From: Caballeronia glebae
Lineage (GTDB): Bacteria > Pseudomonadota > Gammaproteobacteria > Burkholderiales > Burkholderiaceae
Direction: 5' to 3'
NCBI RefSeq assembly: GCF_001545035.1
Contig: NZ_FCOJ02000040.1
Span: 1-64,000 of the forward strand
DNA: 64,000 nt
Part shown: positions 30,437 to 39,048 of the stretch, piece after piece
Numbering within the stretch: position 1 is the first letter of the stretch
Layout: every line of letters begins with the position of its first letter
Position numbers and translations under genes: made by a program
Notes under the pieces: generated by a model
Databases searched by the model: none
Told to the model about the DNA's origin: nothing
Seen by the model: only the letters and a program-made list of their open reading frames with translations

Positions 30437-30733
30437 TCTGCAGACTCTCTTAATTAAACGCTGTTCGTACCATTAAGATATCGACTCTAACTGCATGGGT
30501 CGGTTCGTTGACTCACATACTTAAATGCAACTTTGGGGTAGCGCGCAAGTCGTATGCGTCCGCTGCGCTTTTTGGGTGCAAAACCAAGCTTTGTTAAAGT
30601 GCGTGATTCGATAAATGCGTTACCAAACAGAATCACTTGTTACTTTTTATAACACGCCAGTTTCACATTGACGGCGACGTGAATAAACAACTGCGTGAAA
30701 TCTTATTAGCCACGTCGTAATTCCGCATACGGT
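30437..30733. other. AT-rich gap between small gene and flippase
   Basis: About 300 bases with no gene, clearly richer in A and T than the coding sequence around it (for example 30555-30660). This is likely a promoter and leader region for the small minus-strand gene; several TTGCnn and TTTAAG-like hexamers occur, but none is a clear promoter. Confidence 0.4.
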
Positions 30734-32014
30734 TCACGTCGTTTCCGAACCCGCGCTTCCCGCAATCGGACGCTGACGCTTGAGCAACGGCACGCCTTGC
30801 AGATGCAGAGTGAAGGCCATGGCTGCAGCCACTAGCGTCTCGACAATCAGCACCGTAGCCGCCGCACCCTGCTCGCCGAAGAGATTCGCCAGCACGGCAA
30901 GCAAACTGAAATTCAACACGGCGGAGGCCATCAGCACACGGCTGAACTGCGCCTTCATGCCGAGCGGAAGCATGGTCTGAACACCGAAGAGATCCGTGAG
31001 ACCGACCATCAGCGGCACGAACGCCATCCAACGCAACACCTCTACGGTAGGCAAGAACTTCGGTCCATACAAGAGTTTTACTGCAAGCGGCGCGCCGAAG
31101 AAGATGCACACCGAGATCAGCGACACGATCAGACCTTGCACGACAAACATCTTGCGCAGAAAAGCAAAGGCATCTTCCTTCGCGTGATGCATGAGAAAAC
31201 TTACGCGCGGATAGGCCGCCGTCTTGAGCGGTTGGAGCATATTCAGTGCCGCGCGGATCAACTTGTCGCCCGCAGCGAAGTAGCCGGCCGCGACAGTGCC
31301 CGAGATGAATGTCAGCAGCACGATGTTGCTCGATGCATAGATATCGACGATCGACGTCGCGATGAAAACGCTCCAGCCGTCCTTCAGACGAACACCGATG
31401 GTCCTGAGCGACACGCGCACGAAATCGAGCTCGCGCCGGAAATAAAGATACGTGCAAATCGCAATGCCCGATAGCAGCGGCACCAAAGCATTGACGGCCA
31501 TCGCGAGGTAAGCATCGTCGCGCTCACGCACGAAGAGATACATCGCAGGAACACTGAGCGCTCGTCCGATGAATACGAATACGCTCAACATGCCGAGATC
31601 TTCGATACCCTGAAAGTACCACGTCGGAATAAGCATTGCACCGATAGCCTGACCATAACCAATGATCAGCAACTCGCGATTCTCTTTCAGATAAGGTATG
31701 AAGGACGTCAGCGCGATCACGACGAAGAGGCCTGCGAATGCGAGCGCGGCCTGAGTGACGATGGTTTCCCAGAACACCTTCGAGCGCATCTCACGGCTTT
31801 CCCGGTTGATCGAGATCTTGGGCGTCGCGGTCAACGAGAAGCTGTAGTTCGTAATTGAAATGAAGTATGCGGTGAAGGCGAGGCCGAACGCGAGCCGTCC
31901 ATATTCGCTCGGGCCGAGGACGCGCGCGAGCCACGGCAGCGTCAGGAGCGGTGCGAGGTATGTCGATACCTGCAACGTCATCAGGATCGTGAAGTTCTTT
32001 CGAAATGAAGCCAT
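30734..32014 (-). CDS. Wzx-like polysaccharide flippase
   Basis: A 426-residue membrane protein of the MATE-like flippase group with about twelve hydrophobic segments. It begins MASFRKNFTILMTLQVSTYL and continues APLLTLPWLARVLGPSEYGR, the typical start of O-antigen and exopolysaccharide translocases. Wzx moves the undecaprenyl-linked repeat unit across the inner membrane. The ATG at 32014 was chosen because homology begins there; the frame is open for 65 codons upstream without family resemblance. Base composition looks slightly lower in GC than the housekeeping genes. It would hand its product to the Wzy-like protein encoded at 21480-22892. Confidence 0.87.
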   Translation of the reverse strand: MASFRKNFTILMTLQVSTYLAPLLTLPWLARVLGPSEYGRLAFGLAFTAYFISITNYSFSLTATPKISINRESREMRSKVFWETIVTQAALAFAGLFVVIALTSFIPYLKENRELLIIGYGQAIGAMLIPTWYFQGIEDLGMLSVFVFIGRALSVPAMYLFVRERDDAYLAMAVNALVPLLSGIAICTYLYFRRELDFVRVSLRTIGVRLKDGWSVFIATSIVDIYASSNIVLLTFISGTVAAGYFAAGDKLIRAALNMLQPLKTAAYPRVSFLMHHAKEDAFAFLRKMFVVQGLIVSLISVCIFFGAPLAVKLLYGPKFLPTVEVLRWMAFVPLMVGLTDLFGVQTMLPLGMKAQFSRVLMASAVLNFSLLAVLANLFGEQGAAATVLIVETLVAAAMAFTLHLQGVPLLKRQRPIAGSAGSETT

Positions 32015-32874
32015 TGAACGGTTTTTTCCCCGGCTTTCGCGCAGCGTGATTTTATGACTATGACGCAAGGCTACGAACCCTGCATGCTCACCCTTTTTTA
32101 GGGGAGCCTTTGGGTGACAACGCGTGGAGCGAATAGTTTCGCTCGTGCGTGTTGCCGTCGATGCGGCGCGGGCCAAAGAGGTCTGCGCACCCGTGCCTTG
32201 GCCTGGCATCCGGCGCGCTGAAGTTGAACGAAACGCGCCGGTTCCGGACCGTCGCCGGTTTCCGGAGCGCGCTGTCTGTACGACAAGAGCTATTTAACAA
32301 GGAAAACCCGTATTCGTCAGTGGGTTTGCGCACGTAAGATAGCCCCGAAATGCGATCGTTCGGTTGAAATCTTCGCCAAGTGCTGGTAAGCGAACCTGCG
32401 CGTTCAGCCTTGCACCTAGACATCGCATGGACGTTTATGTGGCTTGTGATAGTCACGCGGCGGCGACGAGTGCAATGCTATAGACAGGCTTACGCCCGGA
32501 ACCTTCGGCTAGCCCCAAAAAAATCGCGTATTGCAGACCGATTCTGAAGATTCGCATTGAACGAAAGCTTTCAAAAAACGAGTTAATAGTGATGCGATAT
32601 TTTCTTGAATCGACCCACGCGTGCGGACCGAAAACGGGCGAATAACACGCGCCGATGCGCATGCTCCCGAAGCGTCCGTGCACGCAAATTGCTGTGAACG
32701 GCGCGGGAGTGCGCAGCGCACCGCTGCCGCATGTGCCATAGGCGCTCACATATAATGACCTGAAGGGATTCATCCGCGCACCCCATTCCTCAGGGCAAAC
32801 GCGCAATGCAGCCGCAACGCATCCGGCTTTCGCGACATCAACCGCAACACCGATTCACGCAAGGACCCATAATC
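32015..32874. other. 860-base divergent intergenic region between flippase and kinase-like gene
   Basis: No coding frame here looks real. It separates the minus-strand exopolysaccharide block from the plus-strand kinase-like gene and should carry both promoters. A perfect TATAAT occurs on the plus strand at 32751-32756. A short hairpin GAGCGAA/TTCGCTC lies at 32127-32144. The flippase-proximal 300 bases could be a long 5' leader. I found no recognisable ops/JUMPStart element. Confidence 0.4.
32751..32756 (+). promoter_or_regulatory. Candidate -10 element for the kinase-like gene
   Basis: A perfect TATAAT hexamer 118 bases before the proposed GTG start. No good TTGACA-like hexamer lies 16-18 bases upstream, so an activator-dependent promoter is possible. 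Confidence 0.3.
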
Positions 32875-33999
32875 GTGACAACGTCTTTTTCCAGTACGGT
32901 CGAGCCCGAAGGCGACAAGTCCTTCGATGCGGCCGTCGCAGGAAACGACGGCGTGCTGGTGCTCGACGCCGCCCAGCGATGCCTCTCCGCCGACACCGTT
33001 CTCGCTCATCTCTTCGATCTCGATCCTGCCGCGCTGACCGGCCGGGCACTCGCCGACACGCCGTTGCCCCGTCCGCTCACGGCCGTGCTCGCCGAGGTGG
33101 CCGATGCCGCGCTCGCGGGCAACGGCACGCGTCGCGCGCACGTGAGCTTCGACGAGGACGACGCGCCGCGCGCCTTCTCGATCATCGCGCTGCCGGGCCC
33201 GGATTGCGTGACGCTTATCGTGTCGCGGGCGGCGGGCGCGTCGGACAGCGAAAATGGCGCCGCCGATCGCATCGCGCATCTGCGGGCCGAGGCTGCGCTC
33301 TTCATGCGCGATCACGTGCTATCTGTCGTATCGCACGATTTGCGCGGCCCGCTCAACGCGATCCATAGCTGGGGCTACGTGCTCGAACGCAAGGTCGACG
33401 CCAACGATCCCGCCGCGCAGCGCGCGCTCGCGGGCATTCGCTCGGGCGTGGAGCAGCAGGTGAAGCTCATCGAACAATCGATCGATACGACGCGCGCCGA
33501 GACCAAGGCGCTGCAGGTCGCGCTCGCGCCTGTCGCGGTGCGTCCGCTTCTGGAAAAGAGCGCGGCGCTCGCACGTGCCGGCGTCGCGCGTGCCCGTGGC
33601 GTGACGATCGATATCGATTCGCCGCTCGCGGAGGAACAACTCGAAGGCGATGCCGAGCGTCTCCTGCAGGCGCTCTGGCTCATGCTCGCGTTCGCCGCCG
33701 AAGCGAGTCCCGCCGGCGCGACCGTGCGCGCGTCGAGCGACGTCGAGGGCAGCATGTGGCGCACGGACGTGCATTTCACGGCGTCGGCGCAGGCACTCGG
33801 CGATACGGCGTCGCCACACGTGCTCGAAGCGTTCGCGCGGCGTCAGGCGCTCGAACCGCGCGAAGGCGGACGTGTCGCGTGGGGCCTCGCGTTGTGCAAG
33901 CGCGTGTCGGAAGCGCATGGCGGCGCATTCGAGCATAGCGACATCGTCGACAATGCCGAGGTCACGCTGTCCGTGCGCGTGCCGGTGGCGGGGATGTAA
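32875..33999 (+). CDS. Histidine-kinase-like protein with degenerate ATPase domain
   Basis: A 374-residue soluble protein. An N-terminal PAS-like part (about 20-120) is followed by a HisKA dimerisation helix with an intact H-box, SVVSHDLRGPLNAIHSWG (His near 154), and a C-terminal HATPase-like part (about 255-370). The ATPase part has lost key residues: the N-box reads ERLLQALWLMLAFAAEAS where kinases have two Asn and a Lys, no DxGxG box is seen, and only a remnant GLAL box (VAWGLALCKRVSEAHGG) remains. It may be a phosphotransfer or scaffold protein rather than an active kinase. The GTG at 32875 has AAGGA nine bases upstream. No response regulator lies nearby. Confidence 0.75.
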   Translation: MTTSFSSTVEPEGDKSFDAAVAGNDGVLVLDAAQRCLSADTVLAHLFDLDPAALTGRALADTPLPRPLTAVLAEVADAALAGNGTRRAHVSFDEDDAPRAFSIIALPGPDCVTLIVSRAAGASDSENGAADRIAHLRAEAALFMRDHVLSVVSHDLRGPLNAIHSWGYVLERKVDANDPAAQRALAGIRSGVEQQVKLIEQSIDTTRAETKALQVALAPVAVRPLLEKSAALARAGVARARGVTIDIDSPLAEEQLEGDAERLLQALWLMLAFAAEASPAGATVRASSDVEGSMWRTDVHFTASAQALGDTASPHVLEAFARRQALEPREGGRVAWGLALCKRVSEAHGGAFEHSDIVDNAEVTLSVRVPVAGM

Positions 34000-34000
34000 A

Positions 34001-34031
34001 TTGACTTTCGATCAGCTGTCGCCCATATACT
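34001..34031 (+). promoter_or_regulatory. Probable promoter for the CNNM/CorC gene
   Basis: TTGACT (34001-34006) and TATACT (34026-34031) lie 19 bases apart, directly after the stop of the upstream gene and 30 bases before the next start. Both hexamers are good matches; the spacing is slightly long. Confidence 0.5.
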
Positions 34032-34060
34032 GACGCTTTCCACTTTCGAAGAGAGTTGCT

Positions 34061-35425
34061 TTGGCTCAGGTTGTCGCGCTGATCGGCGCATTGTTGCTCG
34101 TCGCGTTGAATGGCTTCTTCGTCGCGGCGGAGTTCGGGCTCGTCAAGCTGCGGGCCACGCGCGTCAAGGCAATGGCGCGCACCAACGGCCTGCCCGGCCG
34201 TCTGCTCCTGAAGGTGCACGGGCAGCTCGACGCTTATCTGTCCGCCTGTCAGCTCGGCATCACGCTGGCATCGCTCGGACTCGGCTGGATCGGCGAGCCG
34301 GCGTTCGCCTCGCTGCTGCATCCGCTCTTCACGCTGTTCGGGGTCGAGTCGGAGAAGCTGATCGACACGATTTCGCTCTTCTTCGCGTTCACGGTCATTT
34401 CGTTTTTGCATATCGTGGTCGGCGAACTGGCGCCGAAGTCGTGGGCCATCCGTCGCGCGGAGCAGGTTGGCCTGTGGCTTGCCACGCCGCTCTACGGCTT
34501 CTACTGGCTGATGTACCCGTTCATCTGGGTGCTCAACTCGAGCGCGAACTTCGTGCTGCGTCTCTTCGGCATTTCGGGCGAACACGGTCACGACGCGCAT
34601 TACTCCACCTACGAACTCAAGCTCATCTTGCGCGGACGCCGGCTTGGCGGCGCCTCTTCGTATAACGAGGATGAGTGGAACACGATCGCGCATTCGCTCG
34701 ATTTCAGCCGCATGACGGTTTCTGACCTGATGCGTCCGGCGCACGAACTCGTCGGCTTGCGCAACGATCTGCCGATGCGCGATAACCTCGCCGTGATCGC
34801 GCGGCATCGTTTTTCGCGCTATCCGCTGTTCGCCGATGCATCGGGCGAGCGCGTGATCGGCATGATCCATTTGAAGGACCTGCTGCTCTCGGGCGATGGC
34901 GGCGCGCGCGGCTTCAACTTCAGCTTCTCGAAAGATGTCGCCGCGAAGACCGACAAGCTCTCGCGCTATGTGCGGCCTGTGCAGTATGTCGCGCCGAATC
35001 TGTCGGCGCTCGAATTGTTCCGACGTTTTCGCAAGGGCGCGCCGCGTCTCGCGATCGTCGGGCGCAAGGGCGCGAAGCCCATCGGCTTCATCACGCTCGA
35101 TAACCTTCTCGGCGCGCTCGTCGGTCAGATTCACGACGAGTTTCGTCAGGGCGATGCCGATTGGTCGCGCATGGACGACGGCACGTTGATGGGCAAGGGC
35201 AGCTTGCCGGTTGTTTCGCTGGAACGCGCGCTAGGGATCGATATCGACGAAGGGCGCGCGGAGTCGGTCGGCGGACTTGTCATCAATGCGCTGGGCGATT
35301 TGCCTAGCGAAGGGCAACGGGTCGGGTTCGACCGGTTCGATATCGTCGTCAAGAAGATGAATGGACCGAGGATCGTGTTGGTGCGGGTCTATCCAAGGGA
35401 AGAGGCGCTTGAGGAAGCGGATTGA
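34061..35425 (+). CDS. CNNM/CorC-family transporter (DUF21-CBS-CorC_HlyC)
   Basis: A 454-residue membrane protein often labelled hemolysin. The N-terminal DUF21/CNNM region (about 1-200) has several membrane segments starting VALIGALLLVALNGFFVAAE and the conserved LSACQLGITLASLGLGWIGE. Two CBS domains follow (about 215-345, with MRPAHELVGLRNDLPMRDNL), then the C-terminal CorC_HlyC domain (about 360-445). The family is linked to divalent cation (Mg or Co) efflux or homeostasis; toxin activity is not implied. The start is a TTG at 34061 with GAAGAGAG just upstream. It has its own promoter. Confidence 0.88.
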   Translation: MAQVVALIGALLLVALNGFFVAAEFGLVKLRATRVKAMARTNGLPGRLLLKVHGQLDAYLSACQLGITLASLGLGWIGEPAFASLLHPLFTLFGVESEKLIDTISLFFAFTVISFLHIVVGELAPKSWAIRRAEQVGLWLATPLYGFYWLMYPFIWVLNSSANFVLRLFGISGEHGHDAHYSTYELKLILRGRRLGGASSYNEDEWNTIAHSLDFSRMTVSDLMRPAHELVGLRNDLPMRDNLAVIARHRFSRYPLFADASGERVIGMIHLKDLLLSGDGGARGFNFSFSKDVAAKTDKLSRYVRPVQYVAPNLSALELFRRFRKGAPRLAIVGRKGAKPIGFITLDNLLGALVGQIHDEFRQGDADWSRMDDGTLMGKGSLPVVSLERALGIDIDEGRAESVGGLVINALGDLPSEGQRVGFDRFDIVVKKMNGPRIVLVRVYPREEALEEAD

Positions 35426-35474
35426 TCGTTTCTTTTTCGCGAGATTCCGTATTCGTGCCGGTCTCATAAAGCCG

Positions 35475-35511
35475 ACACGAATCTAGGATTCCATAGAAGC
35501 GCAAGAGGACG
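35475..35511 (+). repeat. Direct repeat, copy A, flanking the arsenic operon
   Basis: Thirty-three of 37 bases match copy B at 39049-39085 in the same orientation; the shared core AGGATTCCATAGAAGC is identical. Copy A lies between the CorC gene and the end of arsH, and its first bases form one arm of an imperfect hairpin (ATTCGTGCCGG at 35449 with CCGACACGAAT). Confidence 0.85.
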
Positions 35512-35600
35512 AGCGAAGTCTCCATCGGCACGTGACGGAACCCCGCGATACGAGCTGCGCTGCTGCCAGTATTCATGTTGCGAGGTTTTCACGCCGTTCG

Positions 35601-36365
35601 TCACTCGGTCTCGCCGCTGTCGGTGTCCGCGTTGGCATTGTTCTCGTGATCCATCGCAGCTGAAGCCAGTGAGGTAGCAAGTTCGGCATGGGCTTCCTTT
35701 CGCTCGCTGTAACGGTCCGTCAGGTAGTCCGAGCGATCGCGAACGAGCAGAGTGAACTTGACGAGCTCTTCCATCACATCGACCATGCGATCGTAATAGG
35801 AGGAAGGCTTCATGCGGCCGTCTGTGTCGAACTCCTGATAAGCCTTCGCAACCGACGACTGGTTCGGGATTGTCACCATGCGCATCCAACGTCCAAGCAC
35901 GCGCAGCGCGTTGACCGCGTTAAATGACTGCGAGCCACCGCACACCTGCATGACGGCGAGCGTGCGGCCCTGCGTGGGACGAACGCCACCGCTTTCGAGC
36001 GGAAGCCAGTCGATCTGATTCTTGAACACTGCCGTAAGGGTCCCGTGACGCTCGGGGCTGCACCACACCTGACCCTCCGACCATTCAGACAGTTTGCGAA
36101 GCTCGACGACCCTTGGATCATCTGGGCCGACGCTATCGACAATTGGCAGACCATGAGGATCGAAGACGCGCGTATCGGCGCCGAAATGCCTCAATATGCG
36201 TTCGGCTTCGAGTGTCAGTAGTCGGCTGTATGACGTCGACCTCAGCGAGCCATATAGCAGCAGGATACGCGGCGCATGACTCGATATGCTGGCGGGGTCT
36301 AGCTTCTTGAGGTCGGGAGTGTCAAGGTGCGGCACACTGATGTTCGGAAGGTCGGTCAGGCTCAT
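35601..36365 (-). CDS. arsH: ArsH, NADPH-dependent FMN reductase/organoarsenical oxidase
   Basis: A 254-residue flavodoxin-like oxidoreductase of standard ArsH length. [22 protein letters not shown] (around residues 33-54) is the FMN phosphate-binding loop GSLRxxSYSR of ArsH, and [20 protein letters not shown] is the second flavin contact. Known ArsH enzymes oxidise trivalent methylarsenicals and aryl arsenicals to less toxic pentavalent forms. The ATG at 36365 overlaps the acr3 stop by one base, so it is the last gene of the ars operon. The acidic C-terminal tail ([16 protein letters not shown]) is dispensable in appearance. Confidence 0.93.
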   Translation of the reverse strand: MSLTDLPNISVPHLDTPDLKKLDPASISSHAPRILLLYGSLRSTSYSRLLTLEAERILRHFGADTRVFDPHGLPIVDSVGPDDPRVVELRKLSEWSEGQVWCSPERHGTLTAVFKNQIDWLPLESGGVRPTQGRTLAVMQVCGGSQSFNAVNALRVLGRWMRMVTIPNQSSVAKAYQEFDTDGRMKPSSYYDRMVDVMEELVKFTLLVRDRSDYLTDRYSERKEAHAELATSLASAAMDHENNANADTDSGETE

Positions 36366-37459
36366 CACGCGCCTCCCATCCTGCGTTGATTGATCGTGTG
36401 CTTTTGCTCGTACCACGCCTGCGAACGGTTGACGACGCCCACGACGAGCAGCATCACAGGCACCTCGATCAGTACGCCGACGACCGTGGCAAGTGCTGCC
36501 CCCGAATGGAATCCGAACAGGCTGATGGCGGTCGCAACGGCCAGTTCGAAGAAGTTACTCGCACCGATGAGGCTCGACGGTCCTGCAACGCAATGCGCGA
36601 CGCCGAGCCGCCGGTTCAGGACATAGGCGAGTCCCGAGTTCACAAACACCTGAATGAGGATTGGCACCGCGAGCATGGCAATTACCAGCGGCTGCTGCAC
36701 GATGGCTTCGCCTTGAAACGCAAACAGGAGGATGAGCGTCGCGAGTAGCGCACTAATGGAGTACGGGCCTAACCGTGCTACAGCCTTGCGGAAACGGGCC
36801 TCACCGCCTGACATCAAGTATCGGCGCAGCAATTGCGCGAGCGCCACCGGAATGATGATGTACAAACAGACCGACGTGATGAGGGTGTCCCACGGCACGG
36901 TGATCGCCGACAGGCCGAGCAGCAGCGCGACCAGCGGCGCGAACGCGACAATCATGATGGAGTCGTTCAGTGCGACCTGTGACAGTGTGAAGTACGGGTC
37001 GCCTTTGCAAAGTTGGGACCATACGAACACCATCGCCGTACACGGTGCGGCAGCGAGCAGGATCAGCCCTGCGATGTAGCTGTCCAGCTGATCAGAAGGC
37101 AACCATGCCGCGAAAACATGCCTGATGAAAACCCAACCGAGCAGCGCCATTGAAAACGGCTTGACCAGCCAGTTGACGAACAGCGTCACCCCAATGCCGC
37201 GCCATTGGCCCTTCACTTGCGTCATGGCCGCGAAGTCGATCTTGACCAGCATGGGAATAATCATCACCCAGATCAGCAGCCCGACGGGCAGGTTGACGTG
37301 TGCTACTTCCATGCGCCCGATGGCCTGAAATACACCGGGCAGTAACTGACCGAGCAGCACGCCCGCGACGATGCACAGGGCCACCCAGACGGTCAAATAA
37401 CGCTCGAAGAAACCGATGGCGGGACCGGTTGCACCAGGTTGCGCGTCAGTGCTGCTCAT
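36365..37459 (-). CDS. acr3: Acr3-type arsenite efflux permease
   Basis: A 364-residue membrane protein with about ten transmembrane segments, the Acr3 (bile acid/arsenite) family. [20 protein letters not shown] is the first helix and [20 protein letters not shown] contains the conserved membrane cysteine needed for As(III) transport. [20 protein letters not shown] is a further family region. Acr3 expels arsenite, so it is the key resistance gene of the operon. A strong GAGGGAACG site precedes its ATG, which overlaps the arsC end by 14 bases. arsH follows with a one-base overlap. Confidence 0.95.
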   Translation of the reverse strand: MSSTDAQPGATGPAIGFFERYLTVWVALCIVAGVLLGQLLPGVFQAIGRMEVAHVNLPVGLLIWVMIIPMLVKIDFAAMTQVKGQWRGIGVTLFVNWLVKPFSMALLGWVFIRHVFAAWLPSDQLDSYIAGLILLAAAPCTAMVFVWSQLCKGDPYFTLSQVALNDSIMIVAFAPLVALLLGLSAITVPWDTLITSVCLYIIIPVALAQLLRRYLMSGGEARFRKAVARLGPYSISALLATLILLFAFQGEAIVQQPLVIAMLAVPILIQVFVNSGLAYVLNRRLGVAHCVAGPSSLIGASNFFELAVATAISLFGFHSGAALATVVGVLIEVPVMLLVVGVVNRSQAWYEQKHTINQRRMGGA

Positions 37460-37901
37460 TCGTTCCCTCTGCTGGCCGGTTGCCGATCACGCGCATCTCA
37501 TGCTGGACTGAATTGCGGTTCAGTACGTGCAAAGGCAGGTTCACGAACTGGCTCACACGATTCATGATCTGCCGATAGATCTTGTTGAAGAACGCCCGTT
37601 TTTCTTCATCGGTGCCCTCGAACGCGGCGGGGTTCTGAAATCCCCAATGCGCGGTCATCGGCTTGCCCGGCCACAGCGGACAGCTTTCCCCGGCCGCTTG
37701 ATCACACACTGTGATGACGAAGTCCATCTGGGGCGCTTCGGGCGTCGCGAACTCATCCCAGCTTTTGCTGCGCATCTGCGACACGTCGTAACCGAGGGCC
37801 TTGCACCGTTCGATGGCGAACGGGTTCACCGTACCCGGCGGATGGCTGCCCGCGCTGTTGCCTGTGCATAGGATCAAAATTGAATACGGTTTGTTGCTCA
37901 C
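37446..37901 (-). CDS. arsC: Arsenate reductase (low-molecular-weight phosphatase type) with internal deletion
   Basis: A 151-residue protein of the thioredoxin-linked ArsC family, shorter than usual. The nucleophile Cys12 opens CTGNSAGSHPPGTVNPFA. Family members read CTGNSARS, then about 20 residues of the first helix, then SAGSHPxG. Here the two Ser-Ala sites are joined, so about 22 residues, including the loop arginine of the CX5R motif, are missing without a frameshift. The relay cysteines remain (Cys66 and Cys74 in VCDQAAGESCP), as do MTAHWG and the C-terminus. Activity is therefore doubtful. The gene overlaps arsI by four bases and acr3 by 14. Confidence 0.88.
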   Translation of the reverse strand: MSNKPYSILILCTGNSAGSHPPGTVNPFAIERCKALGYDVSQMRSKSWDEFATPEAPQMDFVITVCDQAAGESCPLWPGKPMTAHWGFQNPAAFEGTDEEKRAFFNKIYRQIMNRVSQFVNLPLHVLNRNSVQHEMRVIGNRPAEGTNEQH

Positions 37902-38353
37902 GAACGCCTCTGCAAGGTCACGGCGGATTCAGTGGGCGAACAACAGGCGGTCGCTTCGGCCGATCGGTCATGGGACTTGCCGTACACGGGTGCGGATTCG
38001 AGTGTATGGAACGTCTCCCAAGCAACGCCTTGCGGATCGACCGTCCATGCCTTTTCCGATCGTGCGTAGCAGCAGGTTGTATCGTCTTGAACCTGAACAG
38101 GCAGACGAGCCGATGCGAATCGCGCGTTCATCTCAGCGAGTTCGTCCGCACCCTCGACCTGAATGCCAATGTGGTCGACACCGAGCGGCGCGCCACGCTG
38201 CGAGATCGCAAAGTTCACCGCTGGGTCGGCTAGTTCCCATTTGCAGTAGTCGGGCTTGCTCACCGTGGGCTCGACGTTGCCAAACAAGGCGCGGTAGAAC
38301 CGCGCGCTTTCGTTGAGATCCTGAACCGACACGTGGATGTGGATGCGCTTCAC
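37898..38353 (-). CDS. arsI: ArsI-type C-As lyase (glyoxalase/CadI fold)
   Basis: A 151-residue vicinal-oxygen-chelate protein. MKRIHIHVSVQDLNESARFY gives the first metal-binding His, GVDHIGIQVEG the second (His61), and AWETFHTLE the Glu (113). The vicinal pair DTTCCYARSEKAW (Cys94-Cys95), which binds trivalent arsenic, marks it as ArsI rather than a generic glyoxalase. Characterised ArsI enzymes use Fe(II) and oxygen to remove methyl groups from methylarsonous acid. The tail has another Cys pair (ATACCSP). It overlaps arsR and arsC by four bases each, so the operon is translationally coupled. Confidence 0.87.
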   Translation of the reverse strand: MKRIHIHVSVQDLNESARFYRALFGNVEPTVSKPDYCKWELADPAVNFAISQRGAPLGVDHIGIQVEGADELAEMNARFASARLPVQVQDDTTCCYARSEKAWTVDPQGVAWETFHTLESAPVYGKSHDRSAEATACCSPTESAVTLQRRS

Positions 38354-38682
38354 GATTTATCTCCGCAACAGTTGGACGGGTCGCTTGCCGCGCAAGGCGC
38401 GCCCGCGCAGCAGTTCTCCGTCATGAAACCGATGAGTCCGTTCATGGCCTCGAAGTTGGCCGAGTAGTAGACGAAGCGGCCCTCTTGCCGCGCGCTGACG
38501 AGTTCGGCATGAGAGAGGTCCTTTAAATGAAAAGAGAGGCTCGACGGCGCGAGTCCAACATGCTGCGCAATTTCACCTGCGGCCATCCCCTCGGGGCCGG
38601 CTACGACAAGCGTCCGGAAGATCGCGAGGCGCGATTCATGAGCGAGCGCGCCGAGCGCGCGAACGACGAGTTTGGAGTCCAT
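38350..38682 (-). CDS. arsR: Arsenic-responsive repressor ArsR
   Basis: A 110-residue winged-helix repressor. The recognition region is AGEIAQHVGLAPSSLSFHLKDLSHAELV. Instead of the classic ELCVC metal site in the DNA-binding helix, the cysteines lie near the C-terminus (NCCAGAPC, Cys91, Cys92 and Cys97, plus NCC at 104-106), like the Acidithiobacillus ferrooxidans ArsR type. Binding of As(III) should release it from DNA. The ATG at 38682 was chosen since homology begins at MDSKLVVRALGALAHESR. A palindromic operator lies 26 bases upstream. Confidence 0.93.
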   Translation of the reverse strand: MDSKLVVRALGALAHESRLAIFRTLVVAGPEGMAAGEIAQHVGLAPSSLSFHLKDLSHAELVSARQEGRFVYYSANFEAMNGLIGFMTENCCAGAPCAASDPSNCCGDKS

Positions 38683-38707
38683 GTTCCCAACGATAGCGCA
38701 TCGAATT

Positions 38708-38727
38708 CGATATTTCAAGAAATATCG
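38708..38727 (-). promoter_or_regulatory. Putative ArsR operator
   Basis: A perfect palindrome, CGATATTTC-AA-GAAATATCG, of nine-base arms lies directly upstream of arsR, next to a second smaller palindrome TCGAATTCGA (38701-38710). The ATATTTCnnGAAATAT form resembles known ArsR-family operators. It should control the divergent-free arsR-arsI-arsC-acr3-arsH transcript. Confidence 0.7.
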
Positions 38728-39014
38728 AAATGTCGCGTAAGGTGGACGAGCGAGTGGTGCCTATCGTCGGACGTAGGTTGCGTAAGGCAAAACGCTTTTC
38801 ATGCAGCCTCTTATGACGCCCTCTTACGGCAACGTGCGGCGAGGTGCTTACGACACCAGGTTCTGATGCTCGTCGCACTCACGCAGGCACCGTTTCCCCG
38901 CGAGGACTGGTTGTCGGATCGAAGTCCAAGTTCGTTTAGCGGGATGACGCTCATGCCCACGGCAATCCGAGCGATACGTGATAAGGATGAGAGACAGATT
39001 CCTGTTTTCCAAGA

Positions 39015-39037
39015 GACTGCCCCGCGCAGGGGCAGTC
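39015..39037. other. Perfect 9-bp hairpin beside direct-repeat copy B
   Basis: GACTGCCCC (39015-39023) pairs with GGGGCAGTC (39029-39037) around GCGCA. Neither strand has a T tract next to it, so it is not a standard terminator. It lies 12 bases before copy B. Confidence 0.5.
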
Positions 39038-39048
39038 CTAGTGAACCA

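Noticed and set aside
34061-35425. Hemolysin, because similar genes are often labelled so
   Set aside because: The DUF21-CBS-CorC layout points to divalent cation transport; nothing suggests a toxin.
39015-39037. Perfect hairpin as terminator of treY or of the ars operon
   Set aside because: It lacks a T tract on both strands and lies upstream of arsR, not at an operon end.
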